A DNA stretch of 64,000 nucleotides from Neocallimastix lanati (nom. inval.) (lineage: Eukaryota; Neocallimastigomycota; Neocallimastigomycetes; Neocallimastigales; Neocallimastigaceae), in contig JACVTC010000080.1 of assembly GCA_016946835.1 (NCBI GenBank), forward strand, positions 770,001-834,000. The letters are read 5' to 3'. Under the pieces are notes generated by a model that was not told where the DNA came from, made no database searches, and saw only the letters and a program-made list of their open reading frames with translations. Shown piece after piece: positions 47,257 to 60,690 of the stretch. Position numbers and translations under genes: made by a program. The number at the start of each line of letters is the position of its first letter. The first letter of the stretch is position 1.

Positions 47257-50019
47257 TTCTTGTAATCAATGATATTAATAATATAGATAAAAAAAAGAAT
47301 AATAATAAATTTTTTTAATATTTATGAATATTTTTAAATATTCAACAAATAAAATATATATTATTTTATGGGTATTATATTTTTTTCAATTATGAATAAA
47401 TAAATAATATTAATTAAATAAATGAAACATTTATATTTATTATAATAAAAGCATTCAAAATCAATAATAAATTTTAATTAAAAATAAATAATGCATTATA
47501 AATAATGATACATTATAAGGCTTTATAATATTTATTTTAAGCAAACGATAACTGTAAAATAAAATTTAATGAATATTTATATCTCTCATATTTTAATTTT
47601 AATCAATAAGAAAAAAAATAATTCAAAATAAAAATTTAACAAAATAAAAAAATAAAATTAAAAAATTAATTAAATGATAATAACTAAATAAATAAATAAA
47701 TATAATAGTAATTAATTATATATAAAAATTAAATAAATAATTAATCTCTTAATATTTGAAATACATTATTTAATTCATTGTTAATATAATTTTTCATTTT
47801 ATTATTATCAAGCCACAATTAGTATAAATATGAAAAAAATTGCTATACATTTTTATACATTTTTATACATTTTTATCTTTGTAACTATATTTAAAATAAT
47901 AAATATTAATAAATAAACTTTAATAATAAAACGTTTTATTTGCTTTTTATAATAATTAAAAAAGTGTTAAAAATTAAAAATAAATAAAACATATTTATCA
48001 AAAAAAATATTGTAATTAAAAATTTTTTTCTTCCTTTTTTTTATTTTTTTTTTTTTTTTGAATATATAGTTAATTTAATATATTAAAAATAAAAATAATA
48101 ATATATAATTAATTAAAAATTTTTTTTGATTTTATCATAAAAAATTATATATTACTTTTTTATGATAAAATTAAATATATAATACCTTATTTTAATTAAT
48201 TTGAATTAACTATAATTAAAATTATTATATACATGATTTTTATATTAAATTAAACAGTTATTATTAAATTATATATTAAAAAATGTATATATAGATCCTA
48301 AAAAGTCAAAAATATAAAAATTATAATTAAAATTAATAATTATAAATTTTTTTATCATAAAAATTTAATATATAAGATATCTTATTTTCTTTATTACAAT
48401 TATTATTAATATTAATTATCATTTTTATTTAATTTATTTAGTTTAAAATTTAATATAATATTAAATACAATTAATATTATTATTTAAATTATGATATATT
48501 AAACATATATTTTTTGTCAAAAGGTTATTTATATATTTTTATTTATATATATAATTTATGTTGAATTAAAGAGCTATATATTAATTTATATATAAATATT
48601 AAAAAAAAAAAAAAATTAAAAATAATAAAAAGGATTTGGTTAAATTATATAATTTAATAACATTAATTATTATTATTGTTGTTATCATTATCATTCAAAA
48701 TTTAAAATAAAATTCATTACATAAACAGTAAGAACTTTACTTTATAAAAATTATATTTAATAATTTAATTATTGATGATTAAATTATAAAATATAACTAA
48801 ACATTTAAAATTAATTTCAAATTTTGAAATATTAAGATTTTATTTAAAATAAACTATATTATATCTAGTGTTTTTAATTTTAAATAATTTACATTACTTA
48901 ATGAATAATAAAATTTTTTATTTTTCAATTTTTAAATATTGAATTTCAAAGAGAAAATTTTAATCAATTAATATTTTAATTTTAAAATATTGTATTATAA
49001 TATAAAATTATAATATATTTTTTTATAATATAAAATTTATTAAAATATAAAAATTTTGAAATTGAAGTAATAAAATATTTTTATAATAAATTAATATAAA
49101 AATTCTTGCCTACAAAAAAGAAATAAATATATATATATTTTTTTATATCATTAAAGAAATTTAACTTTTATTTATATTTATTATATATATATAATATATA
49201 TTATTTATTTATCTATTTAGATTCATTTCTTTAAAAAAAAAAATCATATATTTCATTAACTTTTAATTCATATTTTTTGATTATTTTATTTAAATGAATA
49301 AAGCAGTACCATGGTATGTTATAAAATACATCGTACATAATTATTGAAATTATTATTATTTTTTAATATTAAAATATATAAATTACTAGGTTAATTATAA
49401 CTGATGCTAAAAATATAACTGATGCTAAAAATATAATTCTATAAAGTGTTTAAATTTTAATCATTTACTAGTTTTTCCTTCTATTTAATAAAAATTTTAA
49501 TATTAGTAATATAATTATTTATAAGCAAAATTTAAAAAATTATATTATTATTTTAATTTTAATTATTTAAAACTATATTATTAAATGTACTTTTCATAAA
49601 TAATTAATTTTTTTTTACTTTAAAATTTAATTTTGTTTTGTAACACTCTTTTTTTCTCTTTTTACTTTAATATTATATGCGGTCTATCTAAATTTATTTT
49701 TATATTTTATGAAAAAAATCTATATAATTATTTGAATTTAAATTATAATAAATTTTGAACGAATAAAAATTATTATATTTTTTTATTTATTTATAACTTT
49801 ATTGTATATTAAAGGAAAATTATAGTAATATACAATCAATCCCAATAAATTAAATTAACCCAACATAAACTTTATATTAAAAATAATTCAAAATTTCAAA
49901 TACTTTTGACTATTAAATAGAAATTTTTAATATATAAATAATTTCGGGCTATTATAAAAATTCTCGAGCTAATAATGAATGTAATATTTATTTTGCCGTA
50001 TATGGAATATTACATTATA

Positions 50020-50050
<31 letters not shown>

Positions 50051-50464
50051 AAAGAATTTTATATCAGAATCTTTAATTAATTTAATATATTTTAAATTTA
50101 TATATATCTAATTTTATAATTAATTAAACAATTCTTATTATTGAAAGTTTAATAATTAAATTTAATTAGTAAATGTTAATATAAACATAAATTAAAAGAA
50201 ATAATAATAAAATTAATATTTATTATATTACTAATGCCCCATTATAACATATAATACAATATTTTTTTTCTATATAAAATAGAATCAATTTTCTCAATTT
50301 TCTTTTTATTTATTTATTTTAAAATAATAATATAAAAATTAAAATCATAAATATTATATATTAAATTCTGTAAATAATATTATTTATTTTAGTATAATAA
50401 TATTTAAATTTTGTCAAAAAAGTGTAAATTTGAAGGATTTTTTTCATATCATTTATTTAAAAAT

Positions 50465-50496
<32 letters not shown>

Positions 50497-50523
50497 GCAA
50501 TCTAACAATTAAATTAAAGAAAA
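47174..50523. other. AT-rich intergenic
   Basis: Includes (ATT)n at about 47190-47256, a triple CATTTTTATA at 47848-47877, an 18-bp doublet (AACTGATGCTAAAAATAT) at 49400-49435 and A-tracts near 50030-50053 and 50472-50496. No gene seen. The last 100 bp is the chitinase promoter and leader. Confidence 0.6.
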
Positions 50524-53261
50524 ATGATAAAAATTATAAATTTATTTGAAATATTTATTTTATTTTCTGCTTCTTTAAGTAAAGCTCAGTTATGTGGAAG
50601 AGATTATGGAAAATGTCCTGATGGTTTATGCTGGTAATTCTATAAATAAATAAATAAATAAAAAAGTTAATTTATAATATATATATATTCACAATATTAA
50701 TATATATCGTTTAATATTAATTAAAATATGTATTTATTATAATTATAATTAAAAGTTCACAATATGGTTGGTGTGGCGTAACAAGTGATTATTGTGATAA
50801 TAATTGTCAACCTGAATTTGGTAGATGTAATAATATGGCTGCTCCTGTTATTCCAAATAATGGAAAGGATATGGTTTCGTTACCAAATCCTCCATCTGAT
50901 ACTGAAACTAAATGTAAAGATTCAAATTTAGCAAAATCAATTATTATTTATTATCCAGAATGGAAGTACTATAACTATCCACCAAGGGATCTTCCATTTA
51001 ACAAACTTACTCATATAAATTATGGTACAGAAAAAAAAAAGTTTTCTTTTAATTATTATTTTTTAATTATTTAAATTTTAAAATTTTTATATTAAAATAT
51101 AATTAATACTATAAAAAAAATTAATATTTAATTTTCTTAATATTTAATTTTCACAATAATTTAGCCTTTGGTGAAATTGATCCAACTAATTATTCATTAA
51201 AATATGACTCTGCTAAGTTTTTAGAATTGATTGAAACTGCTCGTAGTAGAAATAAAAATGTTAAAATTATAATGTCTGTTGGTGGTTGGACTGGAAGTAG
51301 ATATTTCTCAGTTATGTCATCAAATCCTGCAAACAGATCCAAATTTATAAGTAGTGTTAAATCGATGTTAGAAAGTACTGGTGCTGATGGTATTGATATT
51401 GATTGGGAACACCCAGGAGTACCTGGTGCTTTTTATGATAGGTAAGTACTGTAATAATATAATGATACTAATAAATAAATTGATGTATATTTAAATATTA
51501 ATATTTTATTATTATCATTATCATTATTTTTTTTATTATTTTTATTATTATTATTATTATTTTTATTATTATTATTATTATTATAATTATCATTATTATT
51601 ATTATTATTATTATTATTTTATTATTATTGCTATAGTTTTGATGCCCAAAATGATACCTATAATTTATTAAAATTGATGCAAGAATTACGTGAAGCTATT
51701 GGTAAATCAAAAATTATTTCAACTGCTGTAACGTTCAATTTATTTGTTGTGAACTATCAACCATTACAAGACTTATCTAAATTTGCCGAAATATTAGATT
51801 ATATTAATCTTATGTGTTATGATGTAATTATTTAATTATTAATTCAATTATTTTTCTTTTTATTTTTTTTTTAAAAAATATATATATATATAATCTTACT
51901 AATATTTTATTAAATATATTCTATTATTATATATTTATTTACTTATGTATATATTTGTTTATTGATTCTATTTAAAATTTATTAAAAAAAAAGTTTAATG
52001 GAAGTTGGTCAAATATTATATCACATCAATCTTCACTATACCCAACTGGAGGAAATGATAGTGGATTTTCTGTAGAAGGTGCTGTTAAAAATTGGATGAA
52101 TGCTAAATTTCCATCTAACAAAATTGTTATTGGTATTCCTTCTTATGGTATATCATGGATTTCAAGTACATCTAATAATAATGGTTTACTTCAAGTACCA
52201 TCCAATTCTTTCCCAAAAGGTGATGAAGAAGATGTGTAAGTATTATTAATTTTATCTGTTTTTTTTTTTTAATATTGATTATTTTTAATATATAACATTT
52301 ACTAATTAACAATATATACAATTTTTTTATATGAAAAAAAAAATAGCATGAATGCAGAATCAGGAAGATACAGTGGTATTTGGAAATATAAAAATCTTCG
52401 TAAACAAATTTTACAATCTAGTTTCAAAGATGCAACTGGTGATTGGATTCGTGTATGGGATTCAAAATCTAGTGTTCCTTACTTATATAATAAAGTTTCA
52501 AGACAATTTATTACTTATGATGATCCAGAATCAGTGAAAATTAAAGCTGATTATGTAATCGAAAGAAATTTAGGAGGTATGATGATGTGGGAAATTGAAG
52601 AAGATACAAAGGATGGTGAATTAATTTCCACCGTTTACGACAACTTTATTGGTTTAACGTAATAAAATCATATCATATTTAATATATATATATATATATT
52701 AGTAGTTAAATACTTAAATAAAATAAAATAAATATATTAATTATTTTTCTATATATTACCACAATAGTTGTGATGATGTAAAGAATATTGGTAATGAAAA
52801 CAAGAACAAACATATTGTTGATTCTGGATTAGATCTTGATTTAGAAGAAATACCAACTAATTCAAGTAGTACTAATGCTTTATGTCCAAATGCATCAATG
52901 TATAAATGTTGCAAATCATGTAATATTGTTCTTGATGATGGAGATAAATGGGGTGTAGAAAATGGTGAATGGTAAATATCAATAACAACAAAAAAATTTT
53001 TAAATATATATATATATATAATAAAATATTAGCTTTAACTTAATGATTAATAATTTGTTTTAAAATTACTTTTTTATATTAAATATTTAAATTAATAGGT
53101 GTAGTATAACCAATGAATGTGTTGAAAAGATTAAAAAATGTTGGGCTGAAGCTTATGGATATCCATGTTGTAGTAAATGTTTACCTGTTATTGATACAAC
53201 AAATGATAAAGAATGGGCATTAGAAAATGGAAATTGGTGTGGTCTTCCATCTAAATGCTAA
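50524..53261 (+). CDS. secreted GH18 chitinase with CBM18 and tandem fungal dockerins, 8 exons
   Basis: Exons: 50524-50633, 50756-51024, 51165-51441, 51637-51823, 51994-52235, 52347-52658, 52768-52971, 53099-53261. All introns are GT-AG in phase; 1764 nt, 587 residues. Residues 1-21 are a signal peptide. A CBM18 chitin-binding module follows (about 24-63: CGRDYGKCPDGLC, QYGWCGVTSDYC). GH18 spans about 90-465: strand motif IIMSVGGW (161-168), catalytic DGIDIDWE with acid E208, LMCYD, and the barrel-closing MMWEIE. Two CBM10-type fungal dockerins end the protein: about 505-545 (MYKCCKSC, WGVENGEWC) and 549-587 (GYPCCSKC, WALENGNWC). The enzyme should cleave beta-1,4-GlcNAc chains outside the cell while docked to scaffoldin in the gut-fungal cellulosome. 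Possible targets are the fungal wall or chitin of other rumen organisms. The family assignment is firm; docking is inferred. Confidence 0.95.
51442..51636 (+). repeat. (ATT)n microsatellite in chitinase intron 3
   Basis: The third intron consists largely of ATT/TTTATT repeats (about 51535-51630) between clear GTAAGT and CTATAG splice ends. Confidence 0.85.
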
Positions 53262-53987
53262 AAGAGAAAAAGCGATAAAAACAAGCAAAAAAAGAATTAG
53301 TTAAAATTTAAAGAAATTTTTAAATTAATTCTTTATTTAGAAAAATAGTAATAAGTTTATAAATTATTAAACTAATTTTTATTTAAAAAAAAATTAGTAT
53401 TAATTTTATAAATTATTAAATTTTTATATATAGAATTTTTCTACTAAAGGAAAATAATTTTATATTAAATTAATTTTTTAAATATAAATTTTTTCTAATT
53501 ATCGTAGAAAAAAAGTTTTAGTTTAAAAAAAAAAAAAAAAATTTTTTTTAGCTATTACAAAATAAATAGAAAATACAAATTTTTTTATATATTTTATATA
53601 TATGATTGTATATATATATTTACTTCTTTTTTTTCATTACTCTATTTTTTTGTAAAAAAATAAATTTATTATGTAATATAATAAATTAACATTAAATTCA
53701 ATATATAAATAATATAATTAATACAATTATTTTAAAATAATATAAATATTATTGAAATTAATAAAAGGTTATTTTTACAAACAATTAATTTTATTATAAA
53801 TATTTTTATTTTAAATTCAACGAGCTATTATTATTATTATTTTTTTTATCTTTTCTCATAAAAGTTATTAAATTAAAATACAATTATCAATTTTATAATT
53901 ATATCAAAATTATTATTTATTACAATTAACAATTTCATAATTTCAAATAATAATATATATTAAATAATAAATAAATAAAATACTTTT
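53262..53987. other. AT-rich intergenic
   Basis: 3' flank of the chitinase gene; A/T tracts only. Confidence 0.6.
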
Positions 53988-54755
53988 GAGTCTTTTTAAA
54001 TATTTTATTAAATCATATAAATTAATAAATAATAAATAAAATTTAATTGAATAATAATACATTTTGTAGTGTACATATCATAACTTATAATGACTCCTTA
54101 ACAGATTAAGAGTCTCAAATACCATGAGACATATTATTAATTTTAATTTTTAAAACGTTTCAATGATTCTAATCATTTTAAAATATAATTAATTATTTTT
54201 TTTATTAATGTTTCAAAGAATGGCTGGCTAAAAGAAAGAATAACAAGAATAATCAAAGAATAACAATAATAATCATATTGAAGAGAGTTCGAGTTCATCG
54301 ACTCCAACTGATAATAAGGACAATGAATCGATCTCTTCTTATGAAGATGATGAATCTAATGATAAAAGAATTATCATTAATAAATAGTATGGAAATATAA
54401 CGAAATCCGTTTTTGAAATTAAAGATTTCATATTAAATAAAGAATATTTCTTAGATTGGTATGAGCCTTTAAAAAGACATCTAATTGCCAATGATTTAGA
54501 TTCCTACATTGAGAATGAAATTCAATTTTAAAAATCAAATAAAATCAGACAATGCTGTTCACTCTATTATAATAAATAATTTAGAAAAATCAAATAAAGA
54601 ATATCTCCGAGGATGTAAAACTGCTTATAGCATGATTGATAGATTAAAGAAACGTTTCTATCAATCTGGTCAAGCATTATTATATTGTTGAATAAAAATA
54701 TCAATATTAAGTTAATTAATAATAATTATATTCAATATGTTTATGACATTAAAAA
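53988..54755 (+). mobile_element. 5' fragment of the same copia family (partial LTR, primer site, gag)
   Basis: 53988-54103 matches the inner half of the copia LTR and ends TTAACA. 54104-54114 is the same primer site (GATTAAGAGTC). Gag begins at ATG 54208 (MFQRMAG, where the other copy has MAKRK), and homologous segments such as FLDWYEPLKRH, RGCKTAYSMIDRLKKRFYQS and GQALL follow to about 54755. Stops at several points and the missing outer LTR half and pol show a truncated dead copy. In gag it is collinear with the element at 32530-33200. Confidence 0.85.
54104..54114 (+). other. second copy of the tRNA-Lys(CUU)-like primer-binding site
   Basis: GATTAAGAGTC immediately after the LTR end TTAACA, identical to the site at 33293-33303. 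Confidence 0.65.
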
Positions 54756-55348
54756 TTATTTATATCCATATTTTCTGATTTGATTTTTGATTTTTTGTTT
54801 ATGATTGTTTTTAACTAAACGAAAAAAAAATTTTTTTTTGACACTATAATAGGTTAAATAAGAATACAAAAATAAAAATAAAAAAAAAAAGCTATCATAG
54901 AATAACTAATATAAACAATTAAAATTTTTGGTCATCAAATTAATTAATAATAAAGAATGTTAATAAAATTATTTAATTATTGTAATAAATATCACCTATA
55001 TGAATAATATAACTTATTATTAATAATAAAGAATCTTTGTTTTAAAATTGTATTACTATATGTATTCATCTATTTCTTTTTTTTTTTTTTTTTTTTTTTT
55101 TTTCATATTAATGTATTTTTCACAAAAATATGAATATTTAAATAATATATTAAATTTTAGTAATTCATTAATCAATTACACCATTATTATTTTAATTTAT
55201 TGTTAATAGCTAATTTTTTTTATTATTTATTGTTTATTATTATTATTATATATTATTATTATTAATTATCATTATTAATTATCATTATTAATTATTATTA
55301 TAATTATTACTATTTATTACTACAGGTAATAATAAAACTAATTCTTAA

Positions 55349-55395
<47 letters not shown>

Positions 55396-56430
55396 ATCAG
55401 TATTATTATTGATTATTATTAGTATAACTTAGTTTTTAGTATTAATAGTATTAAAAGTAATTAATATTATTAAGAATAATTAATTATTAGTATTAATAAT
55501 TATAGTATTTTTCTTAATATTTTTATTGAATTAAACTTATTTTTTAATACAAAATATTAATAATCTAACCATAACCATTAGAGATACTTAACATAAATTT
55601 TTATTCTATTAATTTAGTATAGAATTTTAATATAATAACGTAGCAATTATTTGAAATTATAAAGAAAATATATATATATATTATATAGAATTATCTATAT
55701 ATTTAAATAGAATTTTTAAATTTATTTATTTATTTTTTTTAAAAAAGATTATAGAATGGATAAAATGGATAAATTATATAAAAAATAAGAAAAATAAATT
55801 TAATTTATCTTTATTAAATATCTTTTTTATCTTTAAAAATATATATTTAAATTTTATTTATAATTTTTATTTATTTCATTATCAATTATTAAATACATAT
55901 ATAAAAAAATTAGTAATAATAAAAATAAGAAAATAATGGAAAAATAATTATAATGTTAATAAAAATTAATAAAGTCAAATTAATTAAAATAAACTAATTT
56001 TATAATATTTATTTTTATTAAATTTTTAATTTTTTTTTATATTATTATCTTGATATATTAAATTTAATATTTCAATATAAAATATAATTATTTTTTATTA
56101 CCTATATTATATATAATTATGGTAAATGATTACTTTAATATTTATTATATAGTCAATGAAAAAATAAATTTATATTATTTAATAAATTTAAGTATTATAT
56201 ACCAAGACCAAGAAAATGTATATATATTAATAACAATAAATAAAAAATTTTTTTTCTGTATTATTTTAAAATATCTACATATTAATTTTCGAATAATTTT
56301 TGTATATACTAATTGAATAAGAAGTATCTGTACTTTAATGTTAGTATCAATTTTACTAAAACTTTAATAAAAGCTTAATTTTTATATAACGATTGGTCAA
56401 AATTAAAATATATTATATTATTTATTTAAA

Positions 56431-56466
<36 letters not shown>

Positions 56467-56871
56467 CTATGTATATTAAATCTACTTTTTTTTTATAGTA
56501 GAGATTTTGTATTTTTATCTTATCTATATATAGTATATTACATAAGACAGTTTAATCAAATATTTTTTCTTTTTATTTTTTTTTTTTCATTATATGATTA
56601 AACAGTATTTCATTAGTATGATATATATCCATGTATAGATTCCTTATTCAATATAAAATAAAATATTTTTATAATTATATATTCATATATGTGATAATGC
56701 ATTATTATAATTAAATAAGTATAATTATAAACAAAAATAAAAATAATACTATTAAACAATTAACAGGATCATATATTAATAATAAAAATATAAGTATAAA
56801 TAATATAAAAAGTATACTTTTGAATTTTTATTAATTAAATTTTTAATAAAAGTTATTAACAAATTTTAACG
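54756..56871. other. AT-rich intergenic
   Basis: Contains a T-tract (55077-55102), a 40-nt A-tract (55352-55392) ending a TCTTAATCTAAAA-type segment, and paired T/A tracts at 56430-56466. The 65-codon frame at 56119-56316 is compositionally AT noise. Confidence 0.6.
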
Positions 56872-56936
56872 TATTAATTATTGACCTTCATCTTCATAAA
56901 TAACAATTCTATGAAGATGAAGGTTAATAATTAATA
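56872..56936. repeat. 27-bp-stem hairpin with 11-nt loop
   Basis: 56872-56898 and 56910-56936 are reverse complements with a single mismatch (a G-U pair in one RNA strand). The core, GACCTTCATCTTCATA, is not simple AT sequence. Such a stem could be a MITE relic, a microRNA-like precursor or a bidirectional terminator. Confidence 0.65.
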
Positions 56937-59048
56937 TTTTATAGCTTAGTATTTTCTATTGTTTTAATAATTTCAAATTGATTAATATAAAAATGACTAC
57001 ATCTTGGATTAGTTTTTCAGATTTTAAATAAAATTCATCTTTAAAATTATTATCTAGATTAAATTTCATAAATAATTAAAACTTATTATATACCATTTTA
57101 GAAATATAAAATGTATATTACAACAATCAAAGAACTATATTATTAACTAATCTAAATATAATTAAACATATAATATATTAAAATTTTTTATATGTTGTTA
57201 ATATTGTTAATATTATATTTTTTATTTTAATATATAATATATAACAATACAAAATAGGTTTTAATAATATAATATATATTTTTTTTAAATATACTCGAAT
57301 TTTTAGTTTTCTTAATTTTATTATTACAATTTTTATTATTATTTTATTTTGGTTGATCTTTTTTTTTTAAAAAAAAATTAATTTGTACAAATATGGAAAT
57401 AAAAAAATTAAGACTATAAATATTATATTATTATTTATTTATTATTTATTATTTATTATTTTTTATTTATTATTTATTATTATTATTTATTCATTTATTA
57501 TTTATTATTTAATTATTTATTATTATTTTTTATTTATTATTTATTATTTTTTATTTATTATTTATTATTATTATTTATTCATTTATTATTTATTATTTAA
57601 TTATTTATTATTATTTTTTATTTATTATTTATTATTATTAGAACTTATAATAAAATTAGTCAATTTTTAAATTAAACTTTCCATTTTCTATAAAAACCAA
57701 TTATAAAAATATTATTAAATAAAATTATTTAATGTAAAATTTTAAAATTATTTCTTACATATTATTTAACAAACGCCTATTTAAATATGTCAATTTTCAA
57801 TTGATTAAATTATAATATATATTAATTAATAATAAGTTATATAATAAATTATTAAATAATAAAGAGGAAATAAAGTTTTTTTAATATTAGTTACATTATT
57901 ATTATTATTATTATTATTATTAGTATTAGTATTGTTAGTAGTAGTAATAGAAATATTAAAAATTCTGTGAAAAACCTTAATTGGTCTTATCATTCTAAAC
58001 TTTAATAATTAAAAAATAAAATACAGAATTACATAATAGATAATTTTTTTTATTAAATGAATTTTAGTTCTATAAAAAATTTTTTTTATTATCGAACTTT
58101 TTTTTTTTTTTTTTTTTTTTTTGAAAAATATATATAAAATAAAATTATAAAATTAAATAGTGACATTTTAAATAAACCATTAATTACTATATTAGTAATG
58201 AAATGAACTTCATTTAAACATTAATAATATTTATAGCTATTAAAAAAAATAAAAAATAAAATAATTTTAAACCACTATTAAACATTATAGCTTTTTTTAT
58301 TCACTTCCTATAATAATTTTTAATTTAGTTTTTAATGTTAATTTTTTTGACTTTTTATTTCATTTTTATATATATTACATATTTTAAAACTTTTTTTTTT
58401 TTTTTTGTTTTTTGTTTGTTTCAGTTTTTAAATTTAAATTAATTAAATAAGTTATCAAAGTAAAAATACATTATAAATTAAATCATAAATTAATAAATAT
58501 TCTAAGTATTACAATATATAAAAATAATAATAATAATCTAATTCTAAATAATATTCGATAAATAAATAAATAAATTATATAAAACGTAGTAAATTATAAA
58601 CAATTTTACTAATAAATATAATAACTCTATTTTGTATTAAAATTGAATTTAAAAAATATATATATATAATTTATGCAATTAAATTTTGCGAAAATTTTAT
58701 AGTATTTTAATACAACATTAACTTATAATTATTGTTAATATTGCACTATTATGTTTGATACTTTACAAATTACTTCAGATAATATCATTATTTCATGAAT
58801 TCTATTTGATAAAAAATGAAAAGATTTTCATACTGGTAAACTTCAATATATACATATATCCTCATTTCAAATATATGAATATCTTACTTATTGACAAACA
58901 ATTTGGATAAAATAGTATCATTTGCTATCTTTTTCTTCAACTAGATAAAAATTATATCTTTCCTTTCTGTTTTTATGATTTTACTTATTTTCTTTTAATT
59001 TTGATATACTTTATATTGATATATTTATAATATATCAATATATCATAA
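56937..59048. other. AT-rich intergenic
   Basis: Includes the TTTATTATTTATTA minisatellite (57420-57640), (ATT)n at 57896-57930 and T-tracts at 58099-58122 and 58391-58406. No gene supported. Confidence 0.6.
57420..57640. repeat. AT minisatellite (TATTTATTATTTATTA type), with a duplicated block of about 105 bp
   Basis: TTATTTATTATTATTATTTA and neighbouring variants repeat. A block starting near 57460 recurs from about 57540, including the same TTATTCATTTATTATTTATT stretch. The 95-codon frame (57383-57670) is a product of the repeat. Confidence 0.85.
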
Positions 59049-59312
59049 TTAGACTGCTACTGCTGTTGGACTAGAAGATATATTATTATTATTATTATTA
59101 TTATTATTAGATGTACCAATATTTAAATGAGCAATTGCTTTTCGTATTTCATCTTCATTTACAGCATTACGTCTCATAAGAATTTTTGGTGATAAAAAAC
59201 TAAGTAAATTTACTTTAGGTGGATATACTTTTAAGTTACTTTGAGATTCCAACATTAATTCAAGTTCATCAGAATCCTTTATCTTGTACATTTCAGTCAT
59301 TTTATAAGCCAT
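59049..59312 (-). CDS. small hypothetical protein, 87 aa
   Basis: Starts MAYKMTEMYKIKDSDELELM, continues KVYPPKVNLLSFLSPKILM and RRNAVNEDEIRKAIAHLNIG, then a nine-Asn run and ISSSPTAVAV. Codon use and residue composition are clearly protein-like against the surrounding AT desert. The start is preceded by an in-frame TAG, so the frame is complete. No membrane segment or signal peptide; the middle is basic and may be helical. Family not recognised. It could be a short soluble protein or a regulatory subunit. The Asn run is an (ATT)n microsatellite, as seen elsewhere in the window. Confidence 0.6.
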   Translation of the reverse strand: MAYKMTEMYKIKDSDELELMLESQSNLKVYPPKVNLLSFLSPKILMRRNAVNEDEIRKAIAHLNIGTSNNNNNNNNNISSSPTAVAV

Positions 59313-60385
59313 ATTTCTCTATTTAAAAAAACTTCAATAAATTAATTTATTATTATTCCAAAACTAAAATTAAACTTTATAAATATTAAATCAATATAAA
59401 TATAGCATCTTATATTTAAATTGAATAAAAATTTTATTTGTAACAATGGGATTTTTCTCTTTATATACTTTTTTTTTTTGAAATGAAAAAAAAAATAAAT
59501 TAATAAATAATTTATTCTAATTCTATAATTTTCTAAATTTTAAAAATTGAAATTATTAAATCTTTATATTTTAATATATATGTTTATATATTGCTTTAAT
59601 TATATATAATATATTTAAATAATATTAATATTATATTATCTCTACTTGAAATAAATATTATCCATGTAATATATTTATTTATAATGTTCATATATAAATA
59701 TTTTCGTGCGATTGATATACTATTTTGTTATATAGAAAAATAGAATTTTATTTAAATTTATTTATATAATTCATATATATTTTATATAATTTAATAAATA
59801 TATAATATATTTATATATACATCAATTATATATAAAGAATATTATTCAATAGTATTATATTTTTTTTAATTTATATATCGATAAAGAATACTTTTTCTTT
59901 ATTTCTATTACTATTTATATATTGATATAAATACAATTATATTGAATAAGATAAATAAATTAATTATAATCCCTTATTTATATTAATATATTAATATATA
60001 TTATAGATAATATATGAATAGTGTATATATAATATATTAAAAAGTTAAATAATAAATTTAAATTAATTGTTTATTATTCCGAAGATAAATTTAAACTTTA
60101 AATTTTTCAGTTCCTCTTAATCTTTTCAAATATGTTGAGTTAAATTTTTAATATTTATATTATTATTATTATTATTTATATTATAATTTAACTCCATCAA
60201 TAATAGTATATATTTCAAATAATCAATTATCTTTACTAATTTCCCATAATTTTTTTTATATTGCTAAATATTTAAATAGATTTGTTCATTACTTTATATT
60301 TATATATTAATATACATTAACTGGTTCATTAATTATTTTAATTTTTTTTTTTTTTTAGTTTTAAGTAATAATTTTTTTTTTTATT
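59313..60385. other. AT-rich intergenic
   Basis: AT-rich; no feature recognised. Confidence 0.6.
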
Positions 60386-60690
60386 TTCGGTATGTATCGC
60401 TTTTGGTTTCAGCTCCTCTCAGGGGCATCAGAAATATTGAGGTAGTAACAACAATTCCCTTGTATATATATTAAATTACAATACTTGTCCAACCCTCTCA
60501 AGCCCACAGTTAGGACAGTATCTTATCTAGGAGACATAGATTAATTATATATATAAGGGATATACTTAACCTGTAACCTTAACCACAATTTTCTATAAGA
60601 ACCTCTTATAAAGAAAACCTAGAAAATGGTCATCAGGTGGGATCAACTCAGAATAGAACATGGTTCTTAAGTTATAATAAGGTTAAGAAA
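60386..60690 (-). mobile_element. poly(A)-tailed dispersed repeat, copy 1
   Basis: On the minus strand a GC-enriched stretch of about 300 bp ends GTTGTTACTACCTCAATATT, GATGCCCCTGAGAGGAGCTG and ACATACCG, then a run of A (the + strand T-tract at 60346-60380). The last 90 bp matches the repeat at 62096-62190. There are no open frames. A LINE 3' end or SINE would give this layout. Confidence 0.55.

Noticed and set aside
56119-56316. 65-codon frame MVNDYFNIYY...
   Set aside because: Only A/T-rich codons (Ile, Asn, Lys, Tyr, Phe, Leu); no Gly/Ala/Pro/Trp, no partner exon or domain; expected by chance in this sequence.
57383-57670. 95-codon hydrophobic frame
   Set aside because: Product of the TTTATTATTTATTA minisatellite.
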